In this document: piece after piece, positions 36,164 through 44,907 of the stretch | Layout: the number at the start of each line of letters is the position of its first letter | Numbering within the stretch: the first letter of the stretch is position 1 | Assembly: GCA_000961595.1 (NCBI GenBank) | Contig: LADO01000055.1 | Location: 62,001-126,000 of the forward strand | Source: Peptococcaceae bacterium BRH_c4b | GTDB lineage: Bacteria; Bacillota; Desulfotomaculia; Desulfotomaculales; Desulfocucumaceae | Direction of reading: 5' to 3' | Length of the DNA: 64,000 nucleotides | Notes under the pieces: generated by a model | Told to the model about the DNA's origin: nothing | Database searches by the model: none | The model's input: only the letters and a program-made list of their open reading frames with translations | Made by a program: the position numbers and the translations under genes

Positions 36164-36780
36164 GGCTGCTAGGCTTTTCTGGCCCGAAGCAGGAAGCGGT
36201 CAATATCAAAGAAGAAATTAGAACCTTTCTTGCCGCTGAACTCAAGCTAACTCTCAGTGAAGCGAAAACTTTGATTACCCATGCAAAAACGGAAAAAGCG
36301 CGATTTCTCGGCTATGACATCCATGTTCTACAACAGGATACGAAACATGACAGACGAGGACAACGCAGTATTAATGGAGTGATTGGGTTCCGCATCCCAG
36401 ACGAGAAGATGAAGGACAAAGCAAGATTATATAAAAAGGGTGGAAAAGCGATTCATCGTAAAGAGCGGACGATTAATTCAGATTTTGATATTATCGCCCA
36501 ATACCAGTCCGAGTTTCGTGGATTCGCTCAATACTATTTACTTGCCTATAACGCGCATCAGTTACACAATCTCAAGAGGATAATAGAATTGTCTTTAGCA
36601 CGAACCCTTGCGAATAAATTTAAAACAACTGTTAACAAAATATTCAAGAAGTACAAAACGACCCGTGAAACGGATGGACAAAGCTACAATGTACTCCAAA
36701 CAGAAGTGAAACGAGAAGGTAAACAGCCGTTGGTGTCTAATGGGAAACCATATCCATCTCCTGTTTGGGGAAGGCAATAA
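36164..36780 (+). pseudogene. Group II intron reverse transcriptase, 3' fragment
   Basis: Continuation of the fragment at 34156-34300: joined, the sequence reads YADD-WLLGFSGPKQEAVNIKEE, then LTLSEAKTLITHAKTEKARF and a maturase-like region (LKRIIELSLARTLANKFKTT). Near 36735 the RT-like sequence ends abruptly at KQPLVSNG and the DNA continues as a transposase gene in another frame. No domain V for this outer intron is visible downstream, so the outer element is dead. Confidence 0.78.
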
Positions 36781-37345
36781 AGAACTGTCGGATACGATGA
36801 AGCGCATAGGAGTAAGTTATGCCTACCATTATAATTGGAAGTATAATACAGTAGGCCACTTGTTCCAGGACAGATTTAAGAGTGAAAAAGTTGATAGTGA
36901 TGCGTATCTATTGACAGTGATAAGGTACATACATCAGAACCCTGCCAAAGCTAGGTTTATAAATGAGCTTACAGATTGGAAGTGGAGCAGTTGTATTGGG
37001 TATTACGGAGAGAAAACCTATCCACCGGGATTGTTAGATAGCGAATTGATACTGAGTATGTTTTCCGAGGAAAGGGCAAGTGCTATAGCCGGCTTCAAGG
37101 AATTCAACGAGGCAAAAAATGAGGACAAATGCTTAGATAATGAAACAACAAAACGATTAACAGATGACCAAGCTAGAGCAGAGATAGAAAAGATTATTTC
37201 CGCATTTGAAATAGCCCAAATTAAAAGTTTTCCAAAGTCACAGCGGGATGAGATAATATCGAAAGTTAAGAAGATAGAAGGCTTGACACAACGGCAAGCA
37301 GCCAGGATTTTAGGTGTTTCACCCAATTTGATATTCAAGGCGTGA
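36740..37345 (+). pseudogene. REP-associated tyrosine transposase (Y1_Tnp/RAYT), 5'-truncated
   Basis: The frame opens at the RAYT hallmark LMGNHIHLLF (HUH metal-binding histidines) and continues with SYAYHYNWKYNTVGHLFQDR, then VIRYIHQNPAKARFI and WKWSSCIGYYG, all typical of REP-associated tyrosine transposases. The C-terminus (GLTQRQAARILGVSPNLIFK) is a helix-turn-helix. About 70 N-terminal residues are absent, replaced by reverse-transcriptase sequence, so the enzyme is probably inactive. The REP-like motif GAGAACCGTCCC directly follows the stop codon, as expected for a RAYT and its target palindromes. Confidence 0.85.
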
Positions 37346-37389
37346 GGAAGCATGAGAACCGTCCCTTTGCTACCCTTCCTTGCTTCCCC
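37346..37389. repeat. REP-like sequence flanking the RAYT
   Basis: GGAAGCATGAGAACCGTCCC, then an inner spacer, then CTTGCTTCC, forms an imperfect inverted repeat; GAACCGTCCC matches the arms of the palindrome at 3301-3367. Confidence 0.6.
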
Positions 37390-37475
37390 CGTGGCCCTGT
37401 GTTATATCGTAAAAGGTAATTCATTACGGTTATAGAACTCTATATTAACAATTCTAAATATACGGGGGGATTCGG

Positions 37476-37823
37476 ATGTTTGTGGGCAATGTGAAAAATA
37501 TTGAGGAAATAAAACTTACCGTTCCGGGTGTGGTAAACGCCTTTAAGAAGACATTGATCGGGCCGGGGGAGGGTTGGGAAGGATGGGTAATGCGGCTATT
37601 TACCCTGAAAGAAAAAGGTAATTCCCCCCGCCATGCTCATCCCTGGCCACATATCAATTATGTGGTGAGCGGCAGGGGTAAGCTATATATTGACGGTAAA
37701 GAAAATGTGCTGGAGCAGGGTTCTGTGGCCTATGTCCCTTCCGGTGCCGAGCACCAGTTTGTCAGTACAGGGGATGAGAATTTTGCTTTTATCTGTATTG
37801 TGCCCGAGGAGGGGGACAAGTAG
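37476..37823 (+). CDS. Cupin-domain protein
   Basis: A 115-aa single-domain cupin, a small metal-binding beta-barrel. Cupin motif 1 is PRHAHPWPHINYVVSGRGKL and motif 2 is SVAYVPSGAEHQFV, retaining the metal-ligand histidines. The substrate is unknown. A GGGGGGATTCGG site precedes the ATG. It is isolated between the mobile-element cluster and the convergent TetR gene. Confidence 0.85.
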   Translation: MFVGNVKNIEEIKLTVPGVVNAFKKTLIGPGEGWEGWVMRLFTLKEKGNSPRHAHPWPHINYVVSGRGKLYIDGKENVLEQGSVAYVPSGAEHQFVSTGDENFAFICIVPEEGDK

Positions 37824-37975
37824 TTACCGATTCGGTATCCAGTCCGGCTACTCTCACTTCAGAGGAAATCTCTACGCTAGCTGTGCTAAATTGCTGCAGG
37901 GCAGTGACCACCACGCACATCGGTAACAAAGGCTCCTCTGCTGGTGGGCTTGCCTTCGGCTCATGAGTTTCGAGG

Positions 37976-38566
37976 CTAATTACCTCCAGTGGGCAGGGAT
38001 ACATACTTGTCGGCTGCAATCCCGTGGATGAAAATCGTAAATAGTGAGCGGACCGTTTCCTCGGGAGTGAGATTGTTGTCTAGTATAAAGGTCGGGTTGC
38101 CCACCGCCCTGATGCTGGCCAAAAGGGCGGTGGTAATAATCTTGGGATTGATGTTACTGTTGAAATAGCGGTCATTATTTATCAATATACCTTCAAATAT
38201 CTCCTGTATATTCCGGGTGCGGAACTGTTCCAGTTTTTCCCACAGGTGAGGATAATGCTTTTGTAAGTCATACAGCACTGAAGGCTGCACCACCCGGAGG
38301 TTTTGCGTAATACCGAGTACTACGTTCATGATTTTTTCCAGCGGGTTTTCCGTTTTTTCCAGGGCCTGTTCTATACTCCGCCGGACATCGGCCATGAATT
38401 GCTCCAGAACGGATTCTATAATTTCCTCTTTACTGTTGAAATAACGGTATATGGTTCTCTTGCTGATACCGGTACGGGCGGTGAGGTCATCCACCGTAAA
38501 GCCGGAAAATCCCCGCACCATGGCCATTTCTCTGCAGGCGGCAATTATCCTTTGCCTATAGTCCAC
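37976..38566 (-). CDS. TetR/AcrR-family transcriptional regulator
   Basis: A 196-aa repressor. Its N-terminal helix-turn-helix is RIIAACREMAMVRGFSGFTV...LTARTGISKRTIYRYFNSKE, and the remainder is the ligand-binding domain. The GTG at 38566 is chosen because AGGTGG lies eight bases upstream; the frame is open to 38734, but that extension is translation of a palindromic repeat. It lies last in the strand order HlyD-ATPase-ATPase-permease and probably controls that efflux operon, whose promoter carries an inverted repeat at 42714-42749. The arrangement recalls CecR with ybhGFSR of E. coli. Confidence 0.88.
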   Translation of the reverse strand: MDYRQRIIAACREMAMVRGFSGFTVDDLTARTGISKRTIYRYFNSKEEIIESVLEQFMADVRRSIEQALEKTENPLEKIMNVVLGITQNLRVVQPSVLYDLQKHYPHLWEKLEQFRTRNIQEIFEGILINNDRYFNSNINPKIITTALLASIRAVGNPTFILDNNLTPEETVRSLFTIFIHGIAADKYVSLPTGGN

Positions 38567-38584
38567 GCCAGCCACCACCTTTCT

Positions 38585-38756
38585 AGGAGGCCGTTGAAAA
38601 ACTCCTCGAAGGAATGTCCCCAACGAAAGCTCGCCGTCCAGTATTAGTTGGGGACATTCCTCCGAAGGAGGTGTGTCCCCTGACCGCTGACTATCAGTAC
38701 GCTCCGCGCTGTCCGGCTTCGCCTTTCGCGCCATACTTGTTTTTGAACGGCCTCCT
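38585..38756. repeat. Composite palindromic element between the permease and TetR genes
   Basis: Outer inverted ends AGGAGGCCGTTGAAAAAC and GTTTTTGAACGGCCTCCT match the small element at 8423-8477. Nested inside at about 38607-38681 are GAAGGAATGTCCCCAAC, TTGGGGACATTCCTCCG and GAAGGAGGTGTGTCCCCTGA, the other repeat family. So one repeat family appears inserted within another. Confidence 0.8.
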
Positions 38757-38767
38757 ACATCAATATC

Positions 38768-39877
38768 CTAGGCAATCTTCTTCTTGAATTTGGCAATACT
38801 CAAAGCAATCAGCACTACGGAAAAAACCAGCAGTGCCACTACCTGTGGTATCAGATACTGGAAACCGATGCCCTTTAACACAATGCCCCTGATGATGGTC
38901 AGGTAAAAGGTAAGCGGGATCAGATTTCCTATATATTGTATTACAACCGGCATGGCTTCTCTGGGGAACATGAAGCCGGAAAGCAGTATGCTGGGCAGCA
39001 ATACGAAAAAGGACATCTGAAAGGCTTGCATCTGGTTTTTGGCTATATTGGATATCATAATCCCCAGACCCAGGGAGGCAGTGATAAAAAACAGCGTTAA
39101 CAGGTACAGCTCCAGCAGGCTCCCCCTTACGGGCACATGAAACACCAGGGTGCCCACCAGCAGGGCCACGGTGATCTGGACATAGCCCAGGGCAATATAC
39201 GGTATAATTTTACCGATCATCAGCTCATAAGATTTTACCGGGGTGACCATGAGCTGCTCCAGAGTGCCCCTTTCTCTTTCCCGGACAATGGCCATGGAGG
39301 TCATCATCACCATGGTCATGGTGACAATAATACCCAGGATGGCAGGTACCATGTAGAAAGCAGTTATACCATCAGGGTTGTACCAGGGCCGTACTCTGAT
39401 ATCATATGGAATGTCAGTTACCCGGGCCTTCTGAGCGATTATTTTTTGGGATTTCAGGAGCCCGACGGAGTTGGCGGTGGCAATGGCGGAGGCGGAAACC
39501 ATACTGTCGCTGGCGTCAACCAGCACCTGTAGCGGGGCCGTTTCCCCCCTTTTTAATTTTTCGGCAAAATCCGGTGGAAAAATTATGCCTGCTTTGGCCC
39601 TGCCGCTGTCGATTGCTTCGGTCACTTCGTCATAGCTGCCGGCGGCGGCGCTTATTTCAAAGTAGCCGGAAGCTGTTAAGGAATCCAGCATATCCCTGCT
39701 GGCGTAGGACAGGGACTGGTCAAATACCACGGTGGGTATATGCTTCACTTCCGTCTGTATGGCAAAGCCGAACAGCAGCAATTGAACCAGGGGCAGCATG
39801 AATATCATACCAAGGGTCAGCCGGTCCCTTTTCATCTGTAAAAATTCTTTTTTCAGTATGGCCAGTATTCTGCTCAT
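38768..39877 (-). CDS. ABC-2 type efflux permease
   Basis: A 369-aa membrane component of a YbhR/YhiH-type exporter. One N-terminal helix (LGMIFMLPLVQLLLFGFAIQ), a large extracytoplasmic loop, then five helices from about residue 170 (AFYMVPAILGIIVTMTMVMM). The cytoplasmic signature VRERERGTLEQLMVTPVKS is conserved. Its ATG directly follows the stop of the ATPase gene upstream. E. coli ybh systems have two permeases (YbhS and YbhR); only one is encoded here, so it probably homodimerises. Confidence 0.9.
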   Translation of the reverse strand: MSRILAILKKEFLQMKRDRLTLGMIFMLPLVQLLLFGFAIQTEVKHIPTVVFDQSLSYASRDMLDSLTASGYFEISAAAGSYDEVTEAIDSGRAKAGIIFPPDFAEKLKRGETAPLQVLVDASDSMVSASAIATANSVGLLKSQKIIAQKARVTDIPYDIRVRPWYNPDGITAFYMVPAILGIIVTMTMVMMTSMAIVRERERGTLEQLMVTPVKSYELMIGKIIPYIALGYVQITVALLVGTLVFHVPVRGSLLELYLLTLFFITASLGLGIMISNIAKNQMQAFQMSFFVLLPSILLSGFMFPREAMPVVIQYIGNLIPLTFYLTIIRGIVLKGIGFQYLIPQVVALLVFSVVLIALSIAKFKKKIA

Positions 39878-40795
39878 TCAGGACACCTGCCTTTTCTTCC
39901 TGGCCAGCGAGATAAAAACATCTTCCAGGGAAGGAGAGATTTTGATGCTATTACCTCCTGTGAAGCGGTCAAGCTCGGCCATGTGGGTCTCCGAATCAAT
40001 CAATACGTGCAAAAGTGGGCCATGAATGGAACATTCCCTGACATAGGGCAGTTTTTCTATGCCGGCTATCCGGTCCATGGCCCCGGGAATGTCCAGTTCC
40101 ACCAGGCAGCCCTTAATAATGTTGTTTTTTAGGTTATTTGGTGTGTCGTTGGCGATTAGGGCGCCTTCGGATATAAAAGCGATGTTGCGGCATCTTTCCG
40201 CCTCGTCCATATAGTGGGTGGTAACCATAACAGTGGTTCCCTCCGCGGCCAGCCTCTGGATGATTTTAAAAAACATGCGCCTGCTGGTGGGGCTGATGCC
40301 GCTGGTGGGCTCATCCAGAAACAGTATGGCGGGGCCGGAGATTATAGCACAGCCCAGCGCCAGCCGCTGCTTCCAGCCTCCGCTGAGGTTGGCCGCCAGC
40401 ATATTTTCCCGCCCGGCCAGGTGCGCCATGTCAATCATCTCTCCTATTCTTTTTTTTCTCAGGGCATGGGGAATGTTGTACAGACCGGCATAAAACTCCA
40501 GGTTCTCATATACCGTAAGATCGTCATAAAGGCTGAATCTCTGAGACATGTAGCCTATCTTTTGCTTAATCTTTTCCGGTTCCCTGGTCAGGTCGTAGCC
40601 CAGCACGGCGCCACGGCCGGAGGTGGGTTCCAGTATGCCGCACAGCATTCTGATGGTGGTGGACTTTCCCGAGCCGTTGGGTCCCAGAAAACCGAAAATC
40701 TCTCCCCGCCTGATGTTTATACTTAACCTGTCCACGGCGGTAAAGGAGCCGAATTTCCTGGTAAGTTCATCGGTGGTTACCACGTATTCCATCAT
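39878..40795 (-). CDS. ABC transporter ATPase (second of pair)
   Basis: A 305-aa ATPase of a drug/lipid efflux system. Walker A is [16 protein letters not shown], signature [16 protein letters not shown] (SGGWK instead of the usual SGGMK/SGGQ), and Walker [15 protein letters not shown]. Its start overlaps the stop of the preceding ATPase gene by four bases, so the two are translationally coupled. Together they correspond to the two halves of the fused YbhF ATPase. Confidence 0.92.
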   Translation of the reverse strand: MMEYVVTTDELTRKFGSFTAVDRLSINIRRGEIFGFLGPNGSGKSTTIRMLCGILEPTSGRGAVLGYDLTREPEKIKQKIGYMSQRFSLYDDLTVYENLEFYAGLYNIPHALRKKRIGEMIDMAHLAGRENMLAANLSGGWKQRLALGCAIISGPAILFLDEPTSGISPTSRRMFFKIIQRLAAEGTTVMVTTHYMDEAERCRNIAFISEGALIANDTPNNLKNNIIKGCLVELDIPGAMDRIAGIEKLPYVRECSIHGPLLHVLIDSETHMAELDRFTGGNSIKISPSLEDVFISLARKKRQVS

Positions 40796-41691
40796 GACAC
40801 CTCTTTTTCCGTGAGTGCAACGAAAATATCCTCCATGGACGGTGCTATTTCTTTAATTATGATTAATGCTATGCCCTTTTCTTGCAGCATGGTGGTAATG
40901 GCCTGCACTGCGGCTTCCGTTTCCCTGACTGCTACATGGTAGCTGTCGCCGTAAAAGCCGGCTTCAGCAACGATCTCCAGCTGGTTCAGAAAATCAAGGT
41001 CTGTGGCTTCAGTTTTTAATTCAAGTATTTTAAAGGAAAAGTTTTTTTTGTAATTGCCCGGGGTTTCCACCGCCACGATCTTGCCCCGGTCCATAAAGGC
41101 TATCCTGTGGCAAAGCTCGGACTCGTCCATGTAGGGGGTGGAAACTATCATGGTCATACCGTCCTTGTTCAACTGGTAGAGAATTTTCCAGAAATCCTTG
41201 CGGGATTCCGGGTCAACCCCGTAGGTGGGCTCATCCAGGATCAGCATGCCGGGCCGGGCCAGCAGGGAGCAGGTTAGAGCCAGTTTTTGTTTCATGCCTC
41301 CAGAGAGATTGTCGGCGAAGCGGTCTTTAAACTGGATCAGCCCGGTTATCTCCAGTATTTCGTCTGCTCTCTGCCGTATGGTTCCGGCATCCACCCTGTA
41401 CAGGGCGCCGAAAAAATTAATGTTTTCCATGACCGTCAGGTCACCGTACAGGCTGAATTTCTGGGGCATATAGCCAAAGCCGCTGCCACCGGCCCGATGC
41501 TTATCCCCGGAGAAAATCACCCTGCCCCCGGTGGGGGTTACGATACCGCACAACATTCTTAACAGGGTGGTTTTGCCCGCCCCGTCGGGGCCCACCAGCC
41601 CGAATATTTCCCCCGGACGGACTTCAATAGAGGCGTTCTCCACCGCCGATACAGTTCCGAACCTCTTGCTCAGGGATTCCGCTGCCAGCAT
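40792..41691 (-). CDS. ABC transporter ATPase (first of pair)
   Basis: A 299-aa ATPase. Walker A is [16 protein letters not shown], signature [16 protein letters not shown], Walker [15 protein letters not shown]. The ATG at 41691 has GGAGGTGA seven bases upstream and lies four bases after the stop of the adaptor gene; a longer start at 41715 is less likely. GPDGAG instead of GPNGAG in Walker A is characteristic of the N-terminal half of YbhF. Confidence 0.92.
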   Translation of the reverse strand: MLAAESLSKRFGTVSAVENASIEVRPGEIFGLVGPDGAGKTTLLRMLCGIVTPTGGRVIFSGDKHRAGGSGFGYMPQKFSLYGDLTVMENINFFGALYRVDAGTIRQRADEILEITGLIQFKDRFADNLSGGMKQKLALTCSLLARPGMLILDEPTYGVDPESRKDFWKILYQLNKDGMTMIVSTPYMDESELCHRIAFMDRGKIVAVETPGNYKKNFSFKILELKTEATDLDFLNQLEIVAEAGFYGDSYHVAVRETEAAVQAITTMLQEKGIALIIIKEIAPSMEDIFVALTEKEVS

Positions 41692-41695
41692 ATGT

Positions 41696-42676
41696 TCACC
41701 TCCGGGTAAAGACAACGTCTGCCGGCATGCCCGGCTTAAGGGCGCCGTTTTGGTTATCTATCCTTATTTTTACGGCAAAGACAATGTTGGTGCGTTCTTT
41801 TTTGGTCTGGATGGTTTTAGGGGTAAATTCCCCCTGATCGGCAATTTCTTCAATGACTCCTCTGTACACTGAGGAACTGCCGCTCACCGTAAAGGTTACC
41901 TTTTGTCCCAGCTTGATTTTGGGCAGGTCGTCGGTGGGGACGTAGACCTTAATCCACATGTCGTTCAAATCGGCCACAGTGGCTACCGAAGCGCCAGCCT
42001 GCACGTATTCCCCCGGTTCGAAATTTTTGCTGAGCACCGTTCCTTCAATGGGGCTGATAATTTTGGTGTCTTCCAGCAATGCTTCCGATGCTTTTAAAAT
42101 TGCCCTGCTGCGTTCCAGTTCGGCCCTGGCCGTTTTAATTTGCTCAGGCCTGCTGCCGGATTTCAGTAGACTCAGCCTGGAACTGGCTGCATCCACAAGG
42201 TTTTGGCCCTGTTTCCAGGCGACCTCAGCTTTTTCGTAATCGGCTTCGGATACCGCCCCCTGCTGGTAAAGTTCGTTTATCCTGTCACAGTCCTTTTGTG
42301 CCTGTTCATAATTGGTCCGGGCAGTGTTTAAGGCTATTTCGGCGTCTTTTATTTCCTGCTCTCTGGCGCCGGAATTAAGATCTGCCAGTTGCGCCTCGGC
42401 CTTGGTCACTCCCAGAGCGTCCCTTTCTTTCTGGGCGATTAAATCATTCCGGGTAATTAATGCCACCAATTGGTTCTTTTTTACTCTGTCCCCGGTCTTA
42501 ATGGTGAGGTTCTGTAATATTCCGGGCAGCCTGGCGCAAAGCTCAACCTGCTCGGCCTCGATGGTTCCCGCTGCCTGCAGGGGTGTATCGTCTGCCTGGA
42601 CATACTTGCTGTAACCCCAGTAGGCGCCGGCCGACAGCAGAGCAAGTAAAATTAAGGCGGCAATCTTTTTTCTCAT
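41696..42676 (-). CDS. HlyD/YbhG-family membrane-fusion adaptor
   Basis: A 326-aa periplasmic-adaptor-type protein with one N-terminal membrane anchor ([20 protein letters not shown]), a biotinyl-lipoyl-like segment split around a long helical hairpin (residues about 75-215), and a beta-barrel ([20 protein letters not shown]). It probably links the ABC exporter to the cell exterior. First gene of the four-gene efflux operon; GGGGGATTAAT precedes the ATG, and a candidate repressor site lies just upstream. Confidence 0.9.
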   Translation of the reverse strand: MRKKIAALILLALLSAGAYWGYSKYVQADDTPLQAAGTIEAEQVELCARLPGILQNLTIKTGDRVKKNQLVALITRNDLIAQKERDALGVTKAEAQLADLNSGAREQEIKDAEIALNTARTNYEQAQKDCDRINELYQQGAVSEADYEKAEVAWKQGQNLVDAASSRLSLLKSGSRPEQIKTARAELERSRAILKASEALLEDTKIISPIEGTVLSKNFEPGEYVQAGASVATVADLNDMWIKVYVPTDDLPKIKLGQKVTFTVSGSSSVYRGVIEEIADQGEFTPKTIQTKKERTNIVFAVKIRIDNQNGALKPGMPADVVFTRR

Positions 42677-42713
42677 ATTAATCCCCCATTCTCTAACCGG
42701 CTGATTGATTAAT

Positions 42714-42749
42714 ACAGGTAAACTGAATATACTAAAATAGTTTACCTGT
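42714..42749 (-). promoter_or_regulatory. Candidate TetR operator upstream of the efflux operon
   Basis: ACAGGTAAACT (42714-42724) and AGTTTACCTGT (42739-42749) are perfect 11-bp inverted arms with 14 bases between them, about 40 bases before the adaptor start codon. Size and position fit a site for the TetR protein encoded at the end of the operon. Confidence 0.6.
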
Positions 42750-42955
42750 TATGCATGATAGCACTTCAAAAATCTTCTGGCAATACTTGCGTAATAAAAT
42801 TAAGGAAATTTTTCTGTCTAAGTATATGGCCGCAGTATGATCACGTATTGGAAAAAAGCGGTCTGGAAATATGGAAAAAAACTGTAAAAAGCAGGGATTT
42901 ATGGACAAAACATTAAATATAATAATAACGAAGTTATTGAAGGGAAGGGTTTATT

Positions 42956-43807
42956 TTGGGAGAACTGGTATACCTCAACGGCTGGACCGGACCTTTTGAG
43001 GAAGCCTTTGTTTCGGTAAACGAACGTGGCTATAATTTTGGTGATGGTGTTTACGAGGTGATCAGGGTTTACGGCGGAAAAATGTTTGCCCTGGAGGAGC
43101 ATTTGCAGCGGCTGAAACTCAGCGCTAACGCCGTGGAGATAAATATGCCGTGGAGTTCGCGTCAACTCGCGGCTATCGCGGAAGGTGTACTGAAGCAGAG
43201 CAATATCAGGGAAGCCATGGTTTATATGCAGGTGACCAGGGGGGTGGCGCCCAGAAACCATATATTCGATCCGGATTTAAAGCCAGGCCTGCTTATAACC
43301 GTGCGCAACGTGCCGGAGATATCCCCCGCCATTTACAGCGAGGGTGTAAAGGTAATTACACAGCCCGAATTTCGCTGGCAGATGTGCAACGTAAAATCTA
43401 TTTCATTGCAGGCCGCCGTGCTGGCCAAGCACAGGGCACGCAAGGCCGGGGCGGCGGAGGTGGTTTTCGTGCTGCCGGACGGGACGGTGACGGAATGCGG
43501 AACCAGCAATATTTTTATAGTCAGGGAGGGTATTTTAATGACCCACCCGGCGGATAACAGGATACTGGCCGGTGTAACCAGGCAGCAGGTGCTCGGGCTG
43601 GCTGAAGCAGCTGGCTTAAAGGTAATGGTCGAACCTTTTTACATGGCGGATTTGCTGGAGGCCGACGAGGTTTTCATCACCGGCACGGTGGCGGAAATTG
43701 TTCCGGTGGTGGCTGTGGACGACAGGCAGGTGGCAGGCGGCCGTCCCGGCCCGCTGACGGAAAGGCTGCGCCGGGATTTTGCCGCCCTGGTGGGGAGGAC
43801 TGTTTAG
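42956..43807 (+). CDS. dat: Class IV aminotransferase, probable D-amino-acid transaminase
   Basis: PLP enzyme (283 aa) of fold type IV. Motifs include ERGYNFGDGVYEVIRVYGG, TRGVAPRNHIFDP typical of D-amino-acid transaminases, the PLP lysine in CNVKSISLQAAVLAK, and TECGTSNIF with ITGTVAEIVPV. It likely makes D-glutamate/D-alanine for cell-wall synthesis. Branched-chain transaminase or aminodeoxychorismate lyase are related alternatives, but the RGVAPRNH signature favours the D-amino-acid type. TTG start behind GAAGGGAAGGG; single-gene unit. Confidence 0.87.
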   Translation: MGELVYLNGWTGPFEEAFVSVNERGYNFGDGVYEVIRVYGGKMFALEEHLQRLKLSANAVEINMPWSSRQLAAIAEGVLKQSNIREAMVYMQVTRGVAPRNHIFDPDLKPGLLITVRNVPEISPAIYSEGVKVITQPEFRWQMCNVKSISLQAAVLAKHRARKAGAAEVVFVLPDGTVTECGTSNIFIVREGILMTHPADNRILAGVTRQQVLGLAEAAGLKVMVEPFYMADLLEADEVFITGTVAEIVPVVAVDDRQVAGGRPGPLTERLRRDFAALVGRTV

Positions 43808-44032
43808 CTCCAGCGGGGTATCGCTTAAAAGTTAAACAGCTAACCGCTTGTTAAATATTTTTTATGTTTAATGTTTTACATTTTTCTAAAGAAAGGGTAA
43901 AATATTATTTGGGCTCATGTTTTTAGGTACAGTTCATTTATCCTTCTCGGGCTGCTCTGTAGGTCAGGGAGATAGTTGATAAGTGAATCACTCCTAAACC
44001 TAACAGGGCAAATTATTTTGAGGAGGATTTAA

Positions 44033-44320
44033 ATGTATCAGGACAAAACCATTTCCTGCCGTGAGTGCGGCGCCGATTTCATCTTTACTGCATCAGAACA
44101 GGAGTTCTATGCTGAGAAAGGTTTTACCAATGAACCCGGTCGTTGCCCCAGATGCAGGGCTGCACGCAGGCAAAGAAACAATGGCGGTTCCAGAGCACCC
44201 CGCGAAATGTACTCTGTAATTTGCGCGGAATGTGGTGCTGAGACCGAAGTTCCCTTCCGTCCATCCGGCGATCGCCCGGTGTACTGTCGTGATTGTTTCA
44301 GCAAGAATAGCCGTTACTAA
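44033..44320 (+). CDS. Zinc-ribbon domain protein
   Basis: A 95-aa protein with two zinc-binding modules: CRECGADFIF ... CPRCRAARRQRN (a known probable zinc-ribbon domain) and CAECGAETEVPFRPSGDRPV ending CRDCF. Such small proteins occur in many anaerobes, function unknown; nucleic-acid binding is possible. TGAGGAGG precedes the ATG and a terminator follows. Confidence 0.85.
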   Translation: MYQDKTISCRECGADFIFTASEQEFYAEKGFTNEPGRCPRCRAARRQRNNGGSRAPREMYSVICAECGAETEVPFRPSGDRPVYCRDCFSKNSRY

Positions 44321-44374
44321 AGCACTTATTAATAAATGCCAGGCTTCCAGTTACAATAGTTAATGTAAAAAATA

Positions 44375-44408
44375 AAATTCCGCCGGATTGGCGGAATTTA
44401 ATTTTTTT
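44375..44408. terminator. Terminator after the zinc-ribbon gene
   Basis: AAATTCCGCC, loop GGATT, GGCGGAATTT, then a T-run. Confidence 0.85.
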
Positions 44409-44449
44409 TGCCTGCCTGGCGCCATTTAAGGAATGGCCCGACTGAATAT

Positions 44450-44665
44450 TTATCTGAGTTTTTTGGGTTTGCTGTTTTTTGTAAATTCCTGCCTGATTTT
44501 AGCGGCCTGTTGCTGTGAAGCCACATATCTCTTGCGTCGCTGTTTTTCCCTCTCCCAGTTGTAGCAGCTTGTAAGACGCCTTAAATCCATGCGCTGTAAC
44601 ATGAAGCGGGAATATCCACAGCGGAAGAGATGCTCCTCTATTCTCCTTCTCTGGAGTTCTGACAT
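44450..44665 (-). CDS. Small basic hypothetical protein, 71 aa
   Basis: Very basic and helical (SELQRRRIEEHLFRCGYSRF, then a Lys/Arg-rich second half). No family recognised; nucleic-acid binding is a possibility from charge alone. The ATG at 44665 has GGAGG nine bases upstream; a longer frame to 44695 lacks a site. Confidence 0.55.
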   Translation of the reverse strand: MSELQRRRIEEHLFRCGYSRFMLQRMDLRRLTSCYNWEREKQRRKRYVASQQQAAKIRQEFTKNSKPKKLR

Positions 44666-44707
44666 GGTATCATTCCTCCTCCAAGGTTTATCCATCTGAA
44701 ACTGTTC

Positions 44708-44740
44708 ATATCCTGTTAATATCCTGTTAATATCCTGTTA
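44708..44740. repeat. Three perfect 11-bp direct repeats
   Basis: ATATCCTGTTA repeated three times in tandem, upstream of the small basic gene; an 11-base period places each copy on the same helix face, so it could be a regulator binding array or simple slippage. Confidence 0.8.
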
Positions 44741-44851
44741 ATACACATATTAACAAATTGATAAGAATATTTATTGAGCAATTATGTTCATATTCGTGGG
44801 TCCAGGGTATCAGCCAGAATTGAGTATTTTTCGTCACGTTTCAAAACAATA

Positions 44852-44876
44852 CCCCTTAATCAATTGATTAAAGGGT
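44852..44876. repeat. Near-perfect palindrome after the MacAB-like operon
   Basis: CCCCTTAATCAATTGATTAAAGGG, symmetric about AATT with one substituted pair. It lies downstream of the adaptor gene stop (44908). No T-run on the minus strand is adjacent, so it may be an operator or weak terminator. Confidence 0.5.
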
Positions 44877-44907
44877 AATTAGTAGGGGGTGAAAGATATA
44901 GATGGCA

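Noticed and set aside
38567-38734. 56-residue N-terminal extension of the TetR protein
   Set aside because: It is encoded by repeat DNA; a GTG with a good ribosome site at 38566 begins the conserved domain.
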